From: Myxococcales bacterium
GTDB lineage: Bacteria > Myxococcota_A > Polyangia > Haliangiales > Haliangiaceae
DNA: 64,000 bases
Direction: 5' to 3'
Assembly (NCBI GenBank): GCA_016720595.1
Contig: JADKKI010000032.1
Span: forward strand, 62,001 to 126,000
Positions within the stretch are counted from its first letter, which is position 1. Each line of letters opens with the position of its first letter. A program made the translations under genes and the position numbers. Shown in pieces: positions 1 through 8,245 of the stretch. Below the pieces are notes generated by a model. The model was not told the origin of the DNA and did not search any database. It was given only the letters and a program-made list of their open reading frames with translations.

Positions 1-131
1 TTGTCGCCGACGAACCGAAGGATGAAGTTGTAGACGGGCTTACGATGCCGCGACAGCAGGACCTCGAAGGCGCGAACCTCGCCCTTCTGGTACATGACCA
101 TCAGGTCTTCGTCGGCGGTTTCCTTGAACAT
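1..131 (-). CDS. ECF-type RNA polymerase sigma factor, N-terminal fragment
   Basis: Only the first 43 codons lie in the window; the rest runs off the left edge. The translation begins MFKETADEDLMVMYQKGEV and continues with a stretch (ALRAFEVLL-like, then SRHRKPVYNFILRFVG) that matches sigma-70 region 2.1/2.2 of ECF sigma factors, which bind core RNA polymerase and direct it to alternative promoters. The ATG is at 131-129 on the minus strand. The gene follows mutM with a 47-base gap, in the same direction. The cognate promoter or anti-sigma partner cannot be assigned from this fragment. Confidence 0.7.
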   Translation of the reverse strand, partial: MFKETADEDLMVMYQKGEVRAFEVLLSRHRKPVYNFILRFVGD

Positions 132-178
132 TTGCCTGGTCGCCAGCCCTGAACGGTAACGACCTTATCGTAGACCGC

Positions 179-1003
179 TTACGGGGTCTGACACGTTGGA
201 CAGAAATAGGTGGCCCGTCCTTGGAGGACTGTCCGCTTGATCGGTGTCTGGCACCGAGGACACGGTAGCCCCTCCCGATCGTAGACCCACAGGTAGTCAG
301 CGTTCTCGCCCTCGGCGCCGTCAGCGTCGACGAAGTCGCGCAACGAGGTCCCACCCTTCTCGAGCGCGTGCTCGAACACCTCCCGGATCGCGGCCGCGAG
401 GACGGACGCGCGATCCAAGGTCAGCCGGTGCGCCCGTGTCGTGGGGCGGAGCTTGGCGCGCCAGAGCGCCTCCGAAGCGTAGATGTTGCCGACCCCGGCG
501 ATCACGCTCTGGTCGAGGACGAACGCCTTGAGCATGGCCTTCTTGCCGCGGGCGCGTGCGTGAAACGCGGTGACGTCGATCCCATCGGTGAGGGCATCAG
601 GCCCGAGCACGGCCAGCGCTGGGTGCGCGCGCTCCTTCGCTCGCGTCACGACGTCGACCTGGCCGAATCGGCGCGGATCGGAGAACCGCAGCTCGCGGGC
701 GCCGAGCGCGAACACCACATGGGTGTGCTTCGCCCGCGGATCGCCTTTCGCCTGGATCCGGAGCCGGCCGGTCATGCCGAGGTGGACGAGCAGCGTGCTC
801 GGCCCATCGGTGTCGACGAGCAGGTACTTCCCGATCCGCCGGATCCCCGTGATCGTCGCGCCGACCAGCTTCTTCAACGCCGCGCGTGGCGGCTTGCGCT
901 GCATGTGGAGCCCCATCCCGCTGTCCCACACCGCAGCGATCGTCCCGCCGATCGCCGGGGTCAGCGTTCGCCGAACGGTCTCGACCTCGGGGAGCTCGGG
1001 CAT
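179..1003 (-). CDS. mutM: Formamidopyrimidine-DNA glycosylase (Fpg/MutM)
   Basis: Bifunctional DNA glycosylase / AP lyase that removes 8-oxoguanine and formamidopyrimidines in base-excision repair. The 274-residue protein starts MPELPEVETVRR: after Met removal, Pro is the catalytic Schiff-base residue and Glu is adjacent. HLGMTGRL lies in the N-terminal beta-sandwich, QSVIAGVGNIYASEALW is the helix-two-turn-helix, and a C-terminal zinc finger has two Cys pairs (CPRC and CPTC). All hallmark elements are present and the length is normal. It is last in a minus-strand run with rsmA and tsaD, 3 bases after rsmA, so probably cotranscribed. Confidence 0.97.
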   Translation of the reverse strand: MPELPEVETVRRTLTPAIGGTIAAVWDSGMGLHMQRKPPRAALKKLVGATITGIRRIGKYLLVDTDGPSTLLVHLGMTGRLRIQAKGDPRAKHTHVVFALGARELRFSDPRRFGQVDVVTRAKERAHPALAVLGPDALTDGIDVTAFHARARGKKAMLKAFVLDQSVIAGVGNIYASEALWRAKLRPTTRAHRLTLDRASVLAAAIREVFEHALEKGGTSLRDFVDADGAEGENADYLWVYDREGLPCPRCQTPIKRTVLQGRATYFCPTCQTP

Positions 1004-1006
1004 CGC

Positions 1007-1942
1007 TCAGTCCGTCCGGACCGCGGGCGGGATCGCCGTCGCGAGAGCGGCGAACTCGGTGATGTCGAGGGTCTCGCCGCGACGGATGCCATCGATGTTC
1101 GTCGACGCCAGCGCCGCGTCGACCGCCTCGTCGGGGAACACGGCGCGCAGGGCGTTGCGGAGGGTCTTCCGGCGCTGTCCGAAGGCCGCGTGGACCACGG
1201 CCGAGTAGTGCTTCGGATCGGCGATCGGCGCGCGGGGCTGGGCGAGCGGGACGAGGCGGATCACCGTCGAATCGATCTTCGGTGCCGGCACGAACGATCC
1301 GGCGCTGACCTTCGCGACCGTGGTGATGTCGGCATAGGTCCGGAGCATGACGCCGATCGCGCCGTACTCCTTGCCGCCGGGGGGCGCGACGATGCGATCC
1401 GCCATCTCCTTCTGGATCATCATCACGGCGTGCGTGATCGAATCGCGCGCGTCGATCACCTTGAACAGCAGCTGGGAGGCGATGTGGTACGGGAGGTTCC
1501 CGCACACGGAGATCTTCTCGCCACGCCACTTCGCCGCCATTCGCAGGTCGTAGCGCATCGCATCGACGTGCTCGATCTCGACGTTGTCGACGCCCGCGAG
1601 CTCCTCGCGCAGGACCTTGACCATGTCGGCGTCATACTCGAGCGCGATCACCTTGCCGGCCGTGACTCGCTCGGCGAGCCGGGCTGTCAGCGTCCCCACG
1701 CCCGCGCCGATCTCGACGATCCAGTCCTCGTCGGTCCGGACCGTGGCGTCGACGATCGCCCGGAACGCTCGATCGGAGATCAGGAAGTTCTGCCCGAACT
1801 GCTTCTTCGCGTGCAGGCCGTGACGCGCGAGGATCACCCGGGCATCGGGGAACGCCTCCGCGGCGCGCAGAGGATCGGCGCCGTGCTTGCCGTTGCCGTT
1901 GCCGCCGCTGCCGTTGCCGTTGCCGTTGCTGCTGCCGCTCAT
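1007..1942 (-). CDS. rsmA: 16S rRNA (adenine1518/1519-N6)-dimethyltransferase RsmA/KsgA
   Basis: SAM-dependent enzyme that dimethylates two adjacent adenines in helix 45 of 16S rRNA during 30S maturation. Seen in the 311-residue protein: KKQFGQNFLISD near the N-terminus, the SAM-binding EIGAGVGTLT, and the catalytic NLPYHIASQLL. The C-terminal domain carries the usual basic R-rich segment (FGQRRKTLRNALR). The first ~20 residues are an odd Asn/Gly/Ser low-complexity tail absent from typical RsmA. The ATG overlaps the tsaD stop by four bases (ATGA), indicating translational coupling. Confidence 0.96.
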   Translation of the reverse strand: MSGSSNGNGNGSGGNGNGKHGADPLRAAEAFPDARVILARHGLHAKKQFGQNFLISDRAFRAIVDATVRTDEDWIVEIGAGVGTLTARLAERVTAGKVIALEYDADMVKVLREELAGVDNVEIEHVDAMRYDLRMAAKWRGEKISVCGNLPYHIASQLLFKVIDARDSITHAVMMIQKEMADRIVAPPGGKEYGAIGVMLRTYADITTVAKVSAGSFVPAPKIDSTVIRLVPLAQPRAPIADPKHYSAVVHAAFGQRRKTLRNALRAVFPDEAVDAALASTNIDGIRRGETLDITEFAALATAIPPAVRTD

Positions 1943-2952
1943 CCAGGCCTCGGGAGGGCCAGGCTCGGGACCGCGTCGAGATCGAGGCCCGCGCGCTCAC
2001 CGCGCAACAGCCGGTGATAGCCCGCGGCCGCGATCATCGCGGCGTTGTCCGTGCACCGCGCCGGTGGCGGGATGTACACGCGAAAGCCGTCCTCGGCGCC
2101 GGCCGCACGGAGGCCCGCACGCAGCCCCGAGTTCGCCGCCACTCCGCCGCAGACCTGGACATGCGCGAGACGTTCGCGCTGCGCGATCCGCCGCGTCTTG
2201 CGCACGAGGACCTCGACGATCGCGGCCTGATAGCTCGCGCACAGATCGGCGAGTGCCTGACCCTCGGGGATCCCGTGCGCCCGGACGTGGTGCAGCAGCG
2301 AGGTCTTGAGGCCGCTGAACGAGAACTCCGCGCCCGTCGAAGCAGCGGTCATCGCCTTGGGGAACCGCACGGCGGTGGGATCGCCCGTCTGCGCGAGCTT
2401 GTCGATCATCACGCCGCCGGGATAGCCGAGGCCAAGCAGCTTCGCCCCCTTGTCGAACGCCTCGCCCGCCGCGTCGTCGCGCGTCGCACCGAGCTCGACA
2501 ACCTCGGCATGATCGTTCACGCGGACGAGCGAGGTGTGGCCGCCCGAGACCACGAGCGCGAGGTGCGGCATCGGCGGCGGATCGGGCTCGAGATACACCG
2601 CGGCCATGTGACCCTCGAGGTGGTGGACGCCGACCAGCGGCTTGCCAGTGACCCACGCCATCGCCTTCGCGGTCTGCAGGCCGACGAGCAGCGGTCCCGA
2701 GAGCCCGGGTGCGTTGGTGACCGAGATCCCGTCGATCTCGGCGAGCGAGCACCCTGCCCTCTCGAGCGCGGCGCGGACCACGGGCACGACGTTGAGGATG
2801 TGTGCCCGCGAGGCGAGCTCGGGGACCACCCCGCCGTACTTCGCGTGGACCTCGTGCTGCGAGGCGACGATGTCCGCGAGCACCACGCGACCGTCATCGA
2901 CGATCGCCGCGGCGGTCTCGTCACACGAGCTCTCGAGCCCGAGGACGCGCAT
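1939..2952 (-). CDS. tsaD: tRNA N6-adenosine threonylcarbamoyltransferase TsaD
   Basis: Transfers the threonylcarbamoyl group to A37 of ANN-decoding tRNAs (t6A), together with TsaB/TsaE. The 337-residue protein starts MRVLGLESSCDETAAAIVDD, the canonical beginning of the family. The iron/zinc-binding GVHHLEGHM (two His) and the nucleotide-site SGGHT are visible. The open frame extends upstream to 3612, but there it is only antisense/other-frame to the preceding gene, and the ATG at 2952 shares a base with that gene's TGA. tsaB and tsaE are not in the window. Confidence 0.96.
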   Translation of the reverse strand: MRVLGLESSCDETAAAIVDDGRVVLADIVASQHEVHAKYGGVVPELASRAHILNVVPVVRAALERAGCSLAEIDGISVTNAPGLSGPLLVGLQTAKAMAWVTGKPLVGVHHLEGHMAAVYLEPDPPPMPHLALVVSGGHTSLVRVNDHAEVVELGATRDDAAGEAFDKGAKLLGLGYPGGVMIDKLAQTGDPTAVRFPKAMTAASTGAEFSFSGLKTSLLHHVRAHGIPEGQALADLCASYQAAIVEVLVRKTRRIAQRERLAHVQVCGGVAANSGLRAGLRAAGAEDGFRVYIPPPARCTDNAAMIAAAGYHRLLRGERAGLDLDAVPSLALPRPG

Positions 2953-5414
2953 CAGTGGGGCTCGGCGAGGCGGCGCTTGATCTGGTTGGCGCGCGCGCTG
3001 TCCGGTTCGATCTCGAGGAACCGCTCGTAAGCGGCGCGCGCCAGGTCCCAGCGTCCCGCGGCCCACAAGATCGAGCCACGGGCTTCGAACACCGACGCAT
3101 AGTCGGGCGCGACCTCCTCGGCGGAATCGATCGACTCGAGCGCGTCTTCGATTCGATCGAGGCGCTGCAGAGCCTGTGCCCGCACGATGTACGCGCGCGC
3201 GGTTCGACGAAGCTTGAGCGAGGAGTTCGCCAGGGCGAGCGCCTTCTCGAAGTCGCCCTCCTGATTCGCCTCGTGAGCCTGCTGCATCATGATCTTGGCC
3301 TGCTGCGTGGGATCCACACCGGCATCGCCGGTCGGTGCCGAGCCCGCATCCACGGCCCCCGGCACGGCAGCGTCGATCGGCCGCGACTCGGCAGCGTCGA
3401 TCGGCGCAGCCACGGCGGCATCGATCGGCTCCGTAGCCGTGGCGTCGATCGGCTCGACCACTGCAGCATCGAGCGGGGCCTCCGGGATCGCGGCCTCGGG
3501 AGTCGCGGCATCTGGGCCGACGGCGACGAGGGTCGCGGCATCGAAGGGAACAGGCTGACCGGCATCGTCGATCCCGGCGACCTCGCGATGCCCGCGCGAC
3601 TTCTTGACCCACAGGAACACCGCGATTCCGGCGAGGAGCGCCGCGACGATGATGAGGGCGATCGCGAGACCACCCGGGCCAGAGTCCTCGCGCACGACTC
3701 CCGAGCCGGGGGAGACCAGACGAGGAGGCGACGAGCGCGGCGCTGGCGGCTCCACAGGAGCACTGGGCGTAGGACTCGCGGTGTCCGAGCTGGCGAGCTC
3801 GGGCGGAGGCTGAACGGCCGCCATCTCGCGGGTGACCCGACGCGGCAGGATGGTGACCAGCTCGCGCTGGGTCTCGGGAACCGGGATCGATCCCGAGCTC
3901 GCGCCGGGCGGCACCAGCTCGCCCGAGGCCTCGGCCCGATCGCGCCCGAGTGAGCCGATCATCCGCAGCCCGGAGTCTTCTCGGCTGGCGAGCGGCGGCA
4001 GATCCGGCGGTGGTGGAGCCGACGCGCGGTTGGTGCGACGTGGCGGTACCGACGGCTCGTCCTCGGCGATCGTCTCCGGCACGTTGACGTCGGGCACGTT
4101 GACGTCCGCCCCGCCGCCGGCGGCAGGCTCGTCGAACAGCCCGGGTTCGATGGCCTGCGCTGCGGCGACGGCGGCATCGATCAGCATCAAGCTGGATTGC
4201 CGATAGCCGCCGAGCAGCGCTCCGGGCTGACCATCATCGACGGGCTCCTCGGCCGCGGCCTTGGCGGCGGCAGCGTGCTCCGCCTCGGCTGCTTGGGCCG
4301 CGGCCTCGGCTGCGACCTCCTCGGACAGGATGCTCGAGTCCGAGACACGCGCCGTCTCGATCAGCGGCATCGGGTGTGGGCCCGAGGCGACCTCCTCGAT
4401 CGGCGTCGGCGTGTCGACCTCGACGAGCGGCATGGGCTTGCCGGTGTCGCGGCGCTTCGGCGCGTCGTGATCGACATCGATCAGGAGCTCCTCGAAGTAG
4501 AGCCGAGCCACGGCCTGGAGACACTCGAGATCGCCGAAGTCAGAGGCGTCGAGCACCTCGAGCAACGTGCGCTTGCCGTCGATCAGCCGGAGGATCCGAT
4601 TGTTGTCGTCGGGGACATCCCCCAGCCGCGTCGAGAGCTCGGCTGCATCGATGTCAAACCGATGCGTCAGCGGTGGCAGCTGCTCGAGGATCCGCGACCA
4701 CTCGTCGAGCCGACGCATACCCTCCATGAGGAGGCCCTGCGAGCTGGTGGTGATCACCTCGCGGCGACGCACGGTCCGGAACACCACCTCGAACTCGCCT
4801 TCGCTCCACGTCAGCAGGCGATAGACCGCGTCCTCGCCTTGCAGCGCGCCAGCCTCGGCATCGATCACCTTGCCGTCGCGGAAGTAGATCGCCGCCTGGC
4901 GCCCACGCTCGCCGACGAACTGGATCACACCCGACTTGCGGCTGATCTCGATCGTCTGGATGACGTCGACCACGGGCATGTCAGCGACCCGGCCGGCGAA
5001 CCGCGTACGCCCATCCTTGCGCTCCTCGAACCGCACTCGCTGCCGCTTCTGCAGCAGGATGTTGATGCGGGTGACGATCTCCTTGATGTAGATCGGCTTG
5101 GTCAGGTAGTCGTCGACGCCGAGCTCGAGGCCGCGGATCTTGTTCTCGATCGCCGCTTCCGCCGTCAGGAAGATGAACGGGATCTCCGCCCAGTCCGGCG
5201 TCGCGCGGACCCGGCGCCGGAGCTCGAACCCATCGCCGTCCGTGAACGTGGTCTCGGAGATGATCAGGTCAGGCGCGTGCAGCTCGAGCTTGTCGAGCGC
5301 GTCCTGAACGGACGCCGCCGGCGTGACGGTGAATCCCGCCTTCCGCAGGGACACTTCCAGCACTCGAAGGCTGCGAGTGTCCCCGTCGACCAGGAGCAAG
5401 CTTTGCTTAGACAC
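2952..5414 (-). CDS. Receiver-DUF4388 protein with transmembrane and TPR C-terminus
   Basis: An 820-residue multidomain signalling protein. Residues 1-120 form a CheY-like receiver (LLLVDGD; Thr84; Lys106 in DYLTKP). At the phosphoacceptor position the sequence is IISETTFTDGDGFE, with Glu54 instead of Asp, so it is likely a pseudo-receiver. About 138-240 match the DUF4388/PATAN module common in myxobacteria (VVDVIQTIEISRKSGVIQF; IYFRDGKVIDA). A long acidic/Pro-rich linker, one transmembrane helix (IALIIVAALLAGIAVFLWV), repeated PIDAA units and a C-terminal TPR stretch follow. It heads the tsaD-rsmA-mutM run. Its function is not recognised; gliding, polarity or gene-control roles are guesses. 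Confidence 0.85.
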   Translation of the reverse strand: MSKQSLLLVDGDTRSLRVLEVSLRKAGFTVTPAASVQDALDKLELHAPDLIISETTFTDGDGFELRRRVRATPDWAEIPFIFLTAEAAIENKIRGLELGVDDYLTKPIYIKEIVTRINILLQKRQRVRFEERKDGRTRFAGRVADMPVVDVIQTIEISRKSGVIQFVGERGRQAAIYFRDGKVIDAEAGALQGEDAVYRLLTWSEGEFEVVFRTVRRREVITTSSQGLLMEGMRRLDEWSRILEQLPPLTHRFDIDAAELSTRLGDVPDDNNRILRLIDGKRTLLEVLDASDFGDLECLQAVARLYFEELLIDVDHDAPKRRDTGKPMPLVEVDTPTPIEEVASGPHPMPLIETARVSDSSILSEEVAAEAAAQAAEAEHAAAAKAAAEEPVDDGQPGALLGGYRQSSLMLIDAAVAAAQAIEPGLFDEPAAGGGADVNVPDVNVPETIAEDEPSVPPRRTNRASAPPPPDLPPLASREDSGLRMIGSLGRDRAEASGELVPPGASSGSIPVPETQRELVTILPRRVTREMAAVQPPPELASSDTASPTPSAPVEPPAPRSSPPRLVSPGSGVVREDSGPGGLAIALIIVAALLAGIAVFLWVKKSRGHREVAGIDDAGQPVPFDAATLVAVGPDAATPEAAIPEAPLDAAVVEPIDATATEPIDAAVAAPIDAAESRPIDAAVPGAVDAGSAPTGDAGVDPTQQAKIMMQQAHEANQEGDFEKALALANSSLKLRRTARAYIVRAQALQRLDRIEDALESIDSAEEVAPDYASVFEARGSILWAAGRWDLARAAYERFLEIEPDSARANQIKRRLAEPH

Positions 5415-5482
5415 GGGAGGCCAAGAACCCGGGAATCGTAACGGGATATCCCTATCGTCGCCAGAAGCGTAGCCTCTCCTCG

Positions 5483-6634
5483 ATGGCCCTGCTTCCGTAC
5501 GGCCGTGTGCCCTACCCGCTTGGCCTTCCGGGTCGTTCCATAAGCGTCATCGAGGCGGTGGCCCGCCCGGCGGCTCCACCCCTGGACGGCTTGATCGCGG
5601 CTGCGCTGGCCGCGCCGCTCGGCAGTGCCCCGCTCGAGACGCTCGCACCCCCGGGGGCCCGCGTCACGGTGATCGTCAGCGACGGGACCCGGGTCGAGCC
5701 GCGCGCCGCGTTTCTGTCCGCAGTTCGGGCGCGGCTGCCCGCGGTTCGCTGGACGATCGCGATCGCGACCGGGACCCACGGGCCGGCAGCGATCGACGAG
5801 CTCGGCCTTCCTGCGGAGCTGGTCGCCGAGGCCACGGTGGTCAATCACGACGGGCATCGCAGCGAGCACCTCGTTCAGGTCGGCGTCACGTCTCGTGGAA
5901 CCCCCGTGCGGCTCCATCGCTGTGTCCTGGATGCGGACCTCGTGATCGCGACGGGCTGCATCCGCCCCCACTACTTCGCCGGGTTCGGCGCCGGCGTGAA
6001 GGCGATCTTTCCGGGCCTCGGCGAGGCGACGGCGATCCGGATCAATCACGCGCTGAAGACGGAGCCGGGAGCTCGCGCCGGCGTGCTCGACGGAAATCCC
6101 TGTCGCGAGGACCTGGCGGAGGCCGTTGGCCTGGTCCCCACGCCGACGTTCCTGCTGAACGGCGTATGTGCACCCGACGGCGCGATCCACGCCGTCGTCG
6201 CGGGCGGAGTCGATACCGCGTTTCGTGCGGGAGCTGCCCTGGCTCGCACGTGGTTCTCGGCGACCGCGCCTCGCGCACCGATCGTCGTCGCGTCGGACGC
6301 CCTACCGGTGACCGCGACGCTGTACCAGGCCGCGAAGATCGCCGCGGCAACTGCCGACCTCGTCGAGCCGGGCGGTGTTCTCGTGCTGGTGGCGGAGTGC
6401 CCTGAGGGCATTGGTCCGCTCGACGTGGTCAACGAGGCAGTGTTCGGCATCGGCGTCCTGCCCCGTCTCGCGAGTGGTGTGACGCTGAAGCTGGTGAGCT
6501 CCCTGTCGCGTGAGGAGGTCGCGACCACCCGGCTCGAGTACGCGGCCTCGGTAGCCGACGCGATTCGTGGTATTTCGGGCCCGGTGGTCGTCGTTCCACG
6601 CGCCAGTCAGCTGATTATTGAGGCATCCTCATGA
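5483..6634 (+). CDS. LarA-family nickel-pincer racemase-like protein (DUF2088)
   Basis: A 383-residue protein of the lactate-racemase family, which uses a nickel-pincer nucleotide covalently bound to Lys. The sequence shows ATGTHGP (His corresponding to LarA His108), then RPHYFAGFGAGVKAIFPG, where His and Lys are 10 residues apart, and a further His (IRINH) 16 residues later. This is the same spacing as His174-Lys184-His200 of L. plantarum LarA. The cofactor-making genes larB, larC and larE are not in the window, and the substrate is unknown (LarA homologues act on several 2-hydroxyacids). It overlaps rsmG by four bases. Confidence 0.82.
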   Translation: MALLPYGRVPYPLGLPGRSISVIEAVARPAAPPLDGLIAAALAAPLGSAPLETLAPPGARVTVIVSDGTRVEPRAAFLSAVRARLPAVRWTIAIATGTHGPAAIDELGLPAELVAEATVVNHDGHRSEHLVQVGVTSRGTPVRLHRCVLDADLVIATGCIRPHYFAGFGAGVKAIFPGLGEATAIRINHALKTEPGARAGVLDGNPCREDLAEAVGLVPTPTFLLNGVCAPDGAIHAVVAGGVDTAFRAGAALARTWFSATAPRAPIVVASDALPVTATLYQAAKIAAATADLVEPGGVLVLVAECPEGIGPLDVVNEAVFGIGVLPRLASGVTLKLVSSLSREEVATTRLEYAASVADAIRGISGPVVVVPRASQLIIEASS

Positions 6635-7200
6635 CGCGCCTTGTCATTCCAGGTGTGACACCGGAGATCGCGAACAAGATTGATGAATTCGCGATTCTGT
6701 TTGCGAAGTGGAACAAGAGCATCAACCTCTCGGCGGCTCGCACTCCGGACGAGATCCACGAGCATATTGTCGATAGCTACGCGATCGTTCAGCACCTGAT
6801 GACCGCAGCTACCGTGGTGGACGTTGGCTCGGGTGGCGGTTTTCCCGTCGTGATCGCTGCAATCGCCTGCCCTGACACCAACTTCACGGCACTCGAGCCA
6901 GTGCACAAGAAGCACGCGTTCCTGCGAACCGTGGCCCGCGAGCTCGAGCTGGTGAACCTCGACGCCCTCGCGCTTCGGGTCGAGGATCACGACGTTCGTG
7001 ACTACGATGCGGCGACCTCGCGCGCGACGTTCGATCTTCCCGAGTGGTTTGCGACCGGTCTCACGCTCGTCCATCCAGGTGGCTGGGTGTTTGGATTCGA
7101 GGCGATCGAGCGGACGGATCTCCCTGCTGGGGTGATTCGCCATCGATACGAGCTGCACGGAAAGTCCCGGGCGATCGTCGCCCTTCGTCGAGACTCGTGA
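6631..7200 (+). CDS. rsmG: 16S rRNA (guanine527-N7)-methyltransferase RsmG
   Basis: Methylates G527 in the 530 loop of 16S rRNA; loss in other bacteria gives low-level streptomycin resistance. The 189-residue protein has WNKSINLSAARTPDEIHEHIVDS at the N-terminus and the SAM motif VVDVGSGGGFPVV, both diagnostic of GidB/RsmG. It is slightly short and the C-terminal region after the SAM fold is reduced, but no catalytic element appears missing. Its ATG overlaps the larA-like stop (ATGA) and its TGA overlaps the mug start by one base, so the three genes form one translationally coupled unit. Confidence 0.92.
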   Translation: MTRLVIPGVTPEIANKIDEFAILFAKWNKSINLSAARTPDEIHEHIVDSYAIVQHLMTAATVVDVGSGGGFPVVIAAIACPDTNFTALEPVHKKHAFLRTVARELELVNLDALALRVEDHDVRDYDAATSRATFDLPEWFATGLTLVHPGGWVFGFEAIERTDLPAGVIRHRYELHGKSRAIVALRRDS

Positions 7201-7781
7201 TGGCGCGTTCCACGACCAACACGCCGTGGAAGCCGACCAAGACACAGCTCGCGGCGGCAAAGACCAAGAAGCTTCGGGACGTGATCGGACCGGGTCTCGA
7301 CGTCGTGTTCTGCGGGATCAATCCCGGGCTCTACAGCGCGGCTACCGGTCACCACTTCGCTCGCCCAGGCAATCGATTCTGGCCAACGCTGCACGCGGTC
7401 GGCTTCACTCCGCGGCTGTTCACCGGATTCGATGACCGGGCGCTGCTGGACCTCAGGCTCGGAGTGACCAATATCGTCGGCCGGACCACGGCGACTGCGG
7501 ACGAGCTGTCGCCAGATGAGCTCCGCGCCGGTGGAAAGAGCCTTCGTCGGAAGATCCTCCGCTATCAGCCTCGGTACCTCGCGGTGGTCGGGTTCGTGGC
7601 CTACCGGATCGCGTTCGATGCACCCAAGGCCGTAGGTGGTCCACAGCCCAGCCGGATCGGAGCCACTAACGTCTGGCTGCTACCAAATCCAAGCGGGCTC
7701 AACGCCCACCACCAGCCTGCGGACCTACACCGGCTGTTTTCAGAGCTCCAGTCCGCGGTCAGCGCCAGCTCTGGTTTCTAG
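7200..7781 (+). CDS. mug: G/U mismatch-specific DNA glycosylase (Mug family)
   Basis: Uracil-DNA-glycosylase superfamily enzyme that removes uracil or ethenocytosine opposite guanine. In the 193-residue protein, motif 1 is CGINPGLYS (Asn is the catalytic-water residue of Mug) followed by HHFARPGNRFW, and motif 2 is LPNPSGLNAH. The start chosen is the ATG at 7200, which overlaps the rsmG stop; an in-frame extension to 7044 would lie inside rsmG. The last 23 bases overlap tail-to-tail with the opposite-strand endonuclease gene, unusual for two unrelated genes. Confidence 0.93.
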   Translation: MARSTTNTPWKPTKTQLAAAKTKKLRDVIGPGLDVVFCGINPGLYSAATGHHFARPGNRFWPTLHAVGFTPRLFTGFDDRALLDLRLGVTNIVGRTTATADELSPDELRAGGKSLRRKILRYQPRYLAVVGFVAYRIAFDAPKAVGGPQPSRIGATNVWLLPNPSGLNAHHQPADLHRLFSELQSAVSASSGF

Positions 7782-8205
7782 ATTGGGCAGCGGAGAGGGC
7801 CAGAGCTAGTTCTTGGAGTGCCTCGCGGTTTCTGCCTCGAAAGTTCCGTTTGATCTCGACCATCCCGCGCCAGATCTTGTAGGCGGCGAGCTTCTGGCTC
7901 TGAAGCGGATACCGATCAAAGTGATCTGTGACTCGCGGCAGTTCATCGTGGCGGGTGACTCGATAGAGTACGGCGCTCTTCGTGAACCCGCTGTTGCGTC
8001 GAGGTGATACCGGAGCGACCGCATAGAGTTTGCCGGCACCAAAATAGGTGGCGAGCTGCTCAAGTACAGGTCGGTCGGAGGCAATCAGCTTGACAGCGAA
8101 GTAGAGGGCAATTTGGCTGCCCGAGCGGCTAAATGTGAAGCTAGCTTCGCCATCACAGAAGCCTGTTACCCACCATGGGTCGGCTGGACCAGAAAATGTC
8201 TCCAC
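7759..8205 (-). CDS. Free-standing LAGLIDADG-family homing endonuclease
   Basis: A 148-residue single-motif LAGLIDADG protein, expected to work as a homodimer cutting a long asymmetric DNA site. The motif is WWVTGFCDGEASF near the N-terminus. Typical later elements are a YFGAGKLY turn, a YRVTRHDEL strand, a HFDRYPLQSQK segment and a YKIWRGMVE helix. There is no surrounding intron, intein or rRNA gene. The start is a GTG (8205) lying inside a perfect 11-bp inverted repeat. The 3' end overlaps mug by 23 bases. Base composition is visibly more AT-rich than neighbouring genes, suggesting transfer. Confidence 0.85.
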   Translation of the reverse strand: METFSGPADPWWVTGFCDGEASFTFSRSGSQIALYFAVKLIASDRPVLEQLATYFGAGKLYAVAPVSPRRNSGFTKSAVLYRVTRHDELPRVTDHFDRYPLQSQKLAAYKIWRGMVEIKRNFRGRNREALQELALALSAAQSRNQSWR

Positions 8206-8217
8206 TGAGACATTTTC
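8192..8217. repeat. Perfect 11-bp inverted repeat at endonuclease start
   Basis: The arm GAAAATGTCTC is followed by the 4-base spacer CACT and then its exact complement GAGACATTTTC. The GTG start codon of the endonuclease gene (read on the minus strand) is the spacer itself. It could be an operator for the endonuclease, a translation-blocking hairpin or a relic of a mobile-element end. The arms are AT-rich within a GC-rich genome, so chance is unlikely. Confidence 0.8.
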
Positions 8218-8245
8218 ATGTGGAACGTTCCGGAGCGCAAGTGGA

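Noticed and set aside
3000..3612. N-terminal extension of TsaD
   Set aside because: The frame is open but lies inside the receiver-TPR gene; the family start MRVLGLESSCDE is at 2952.
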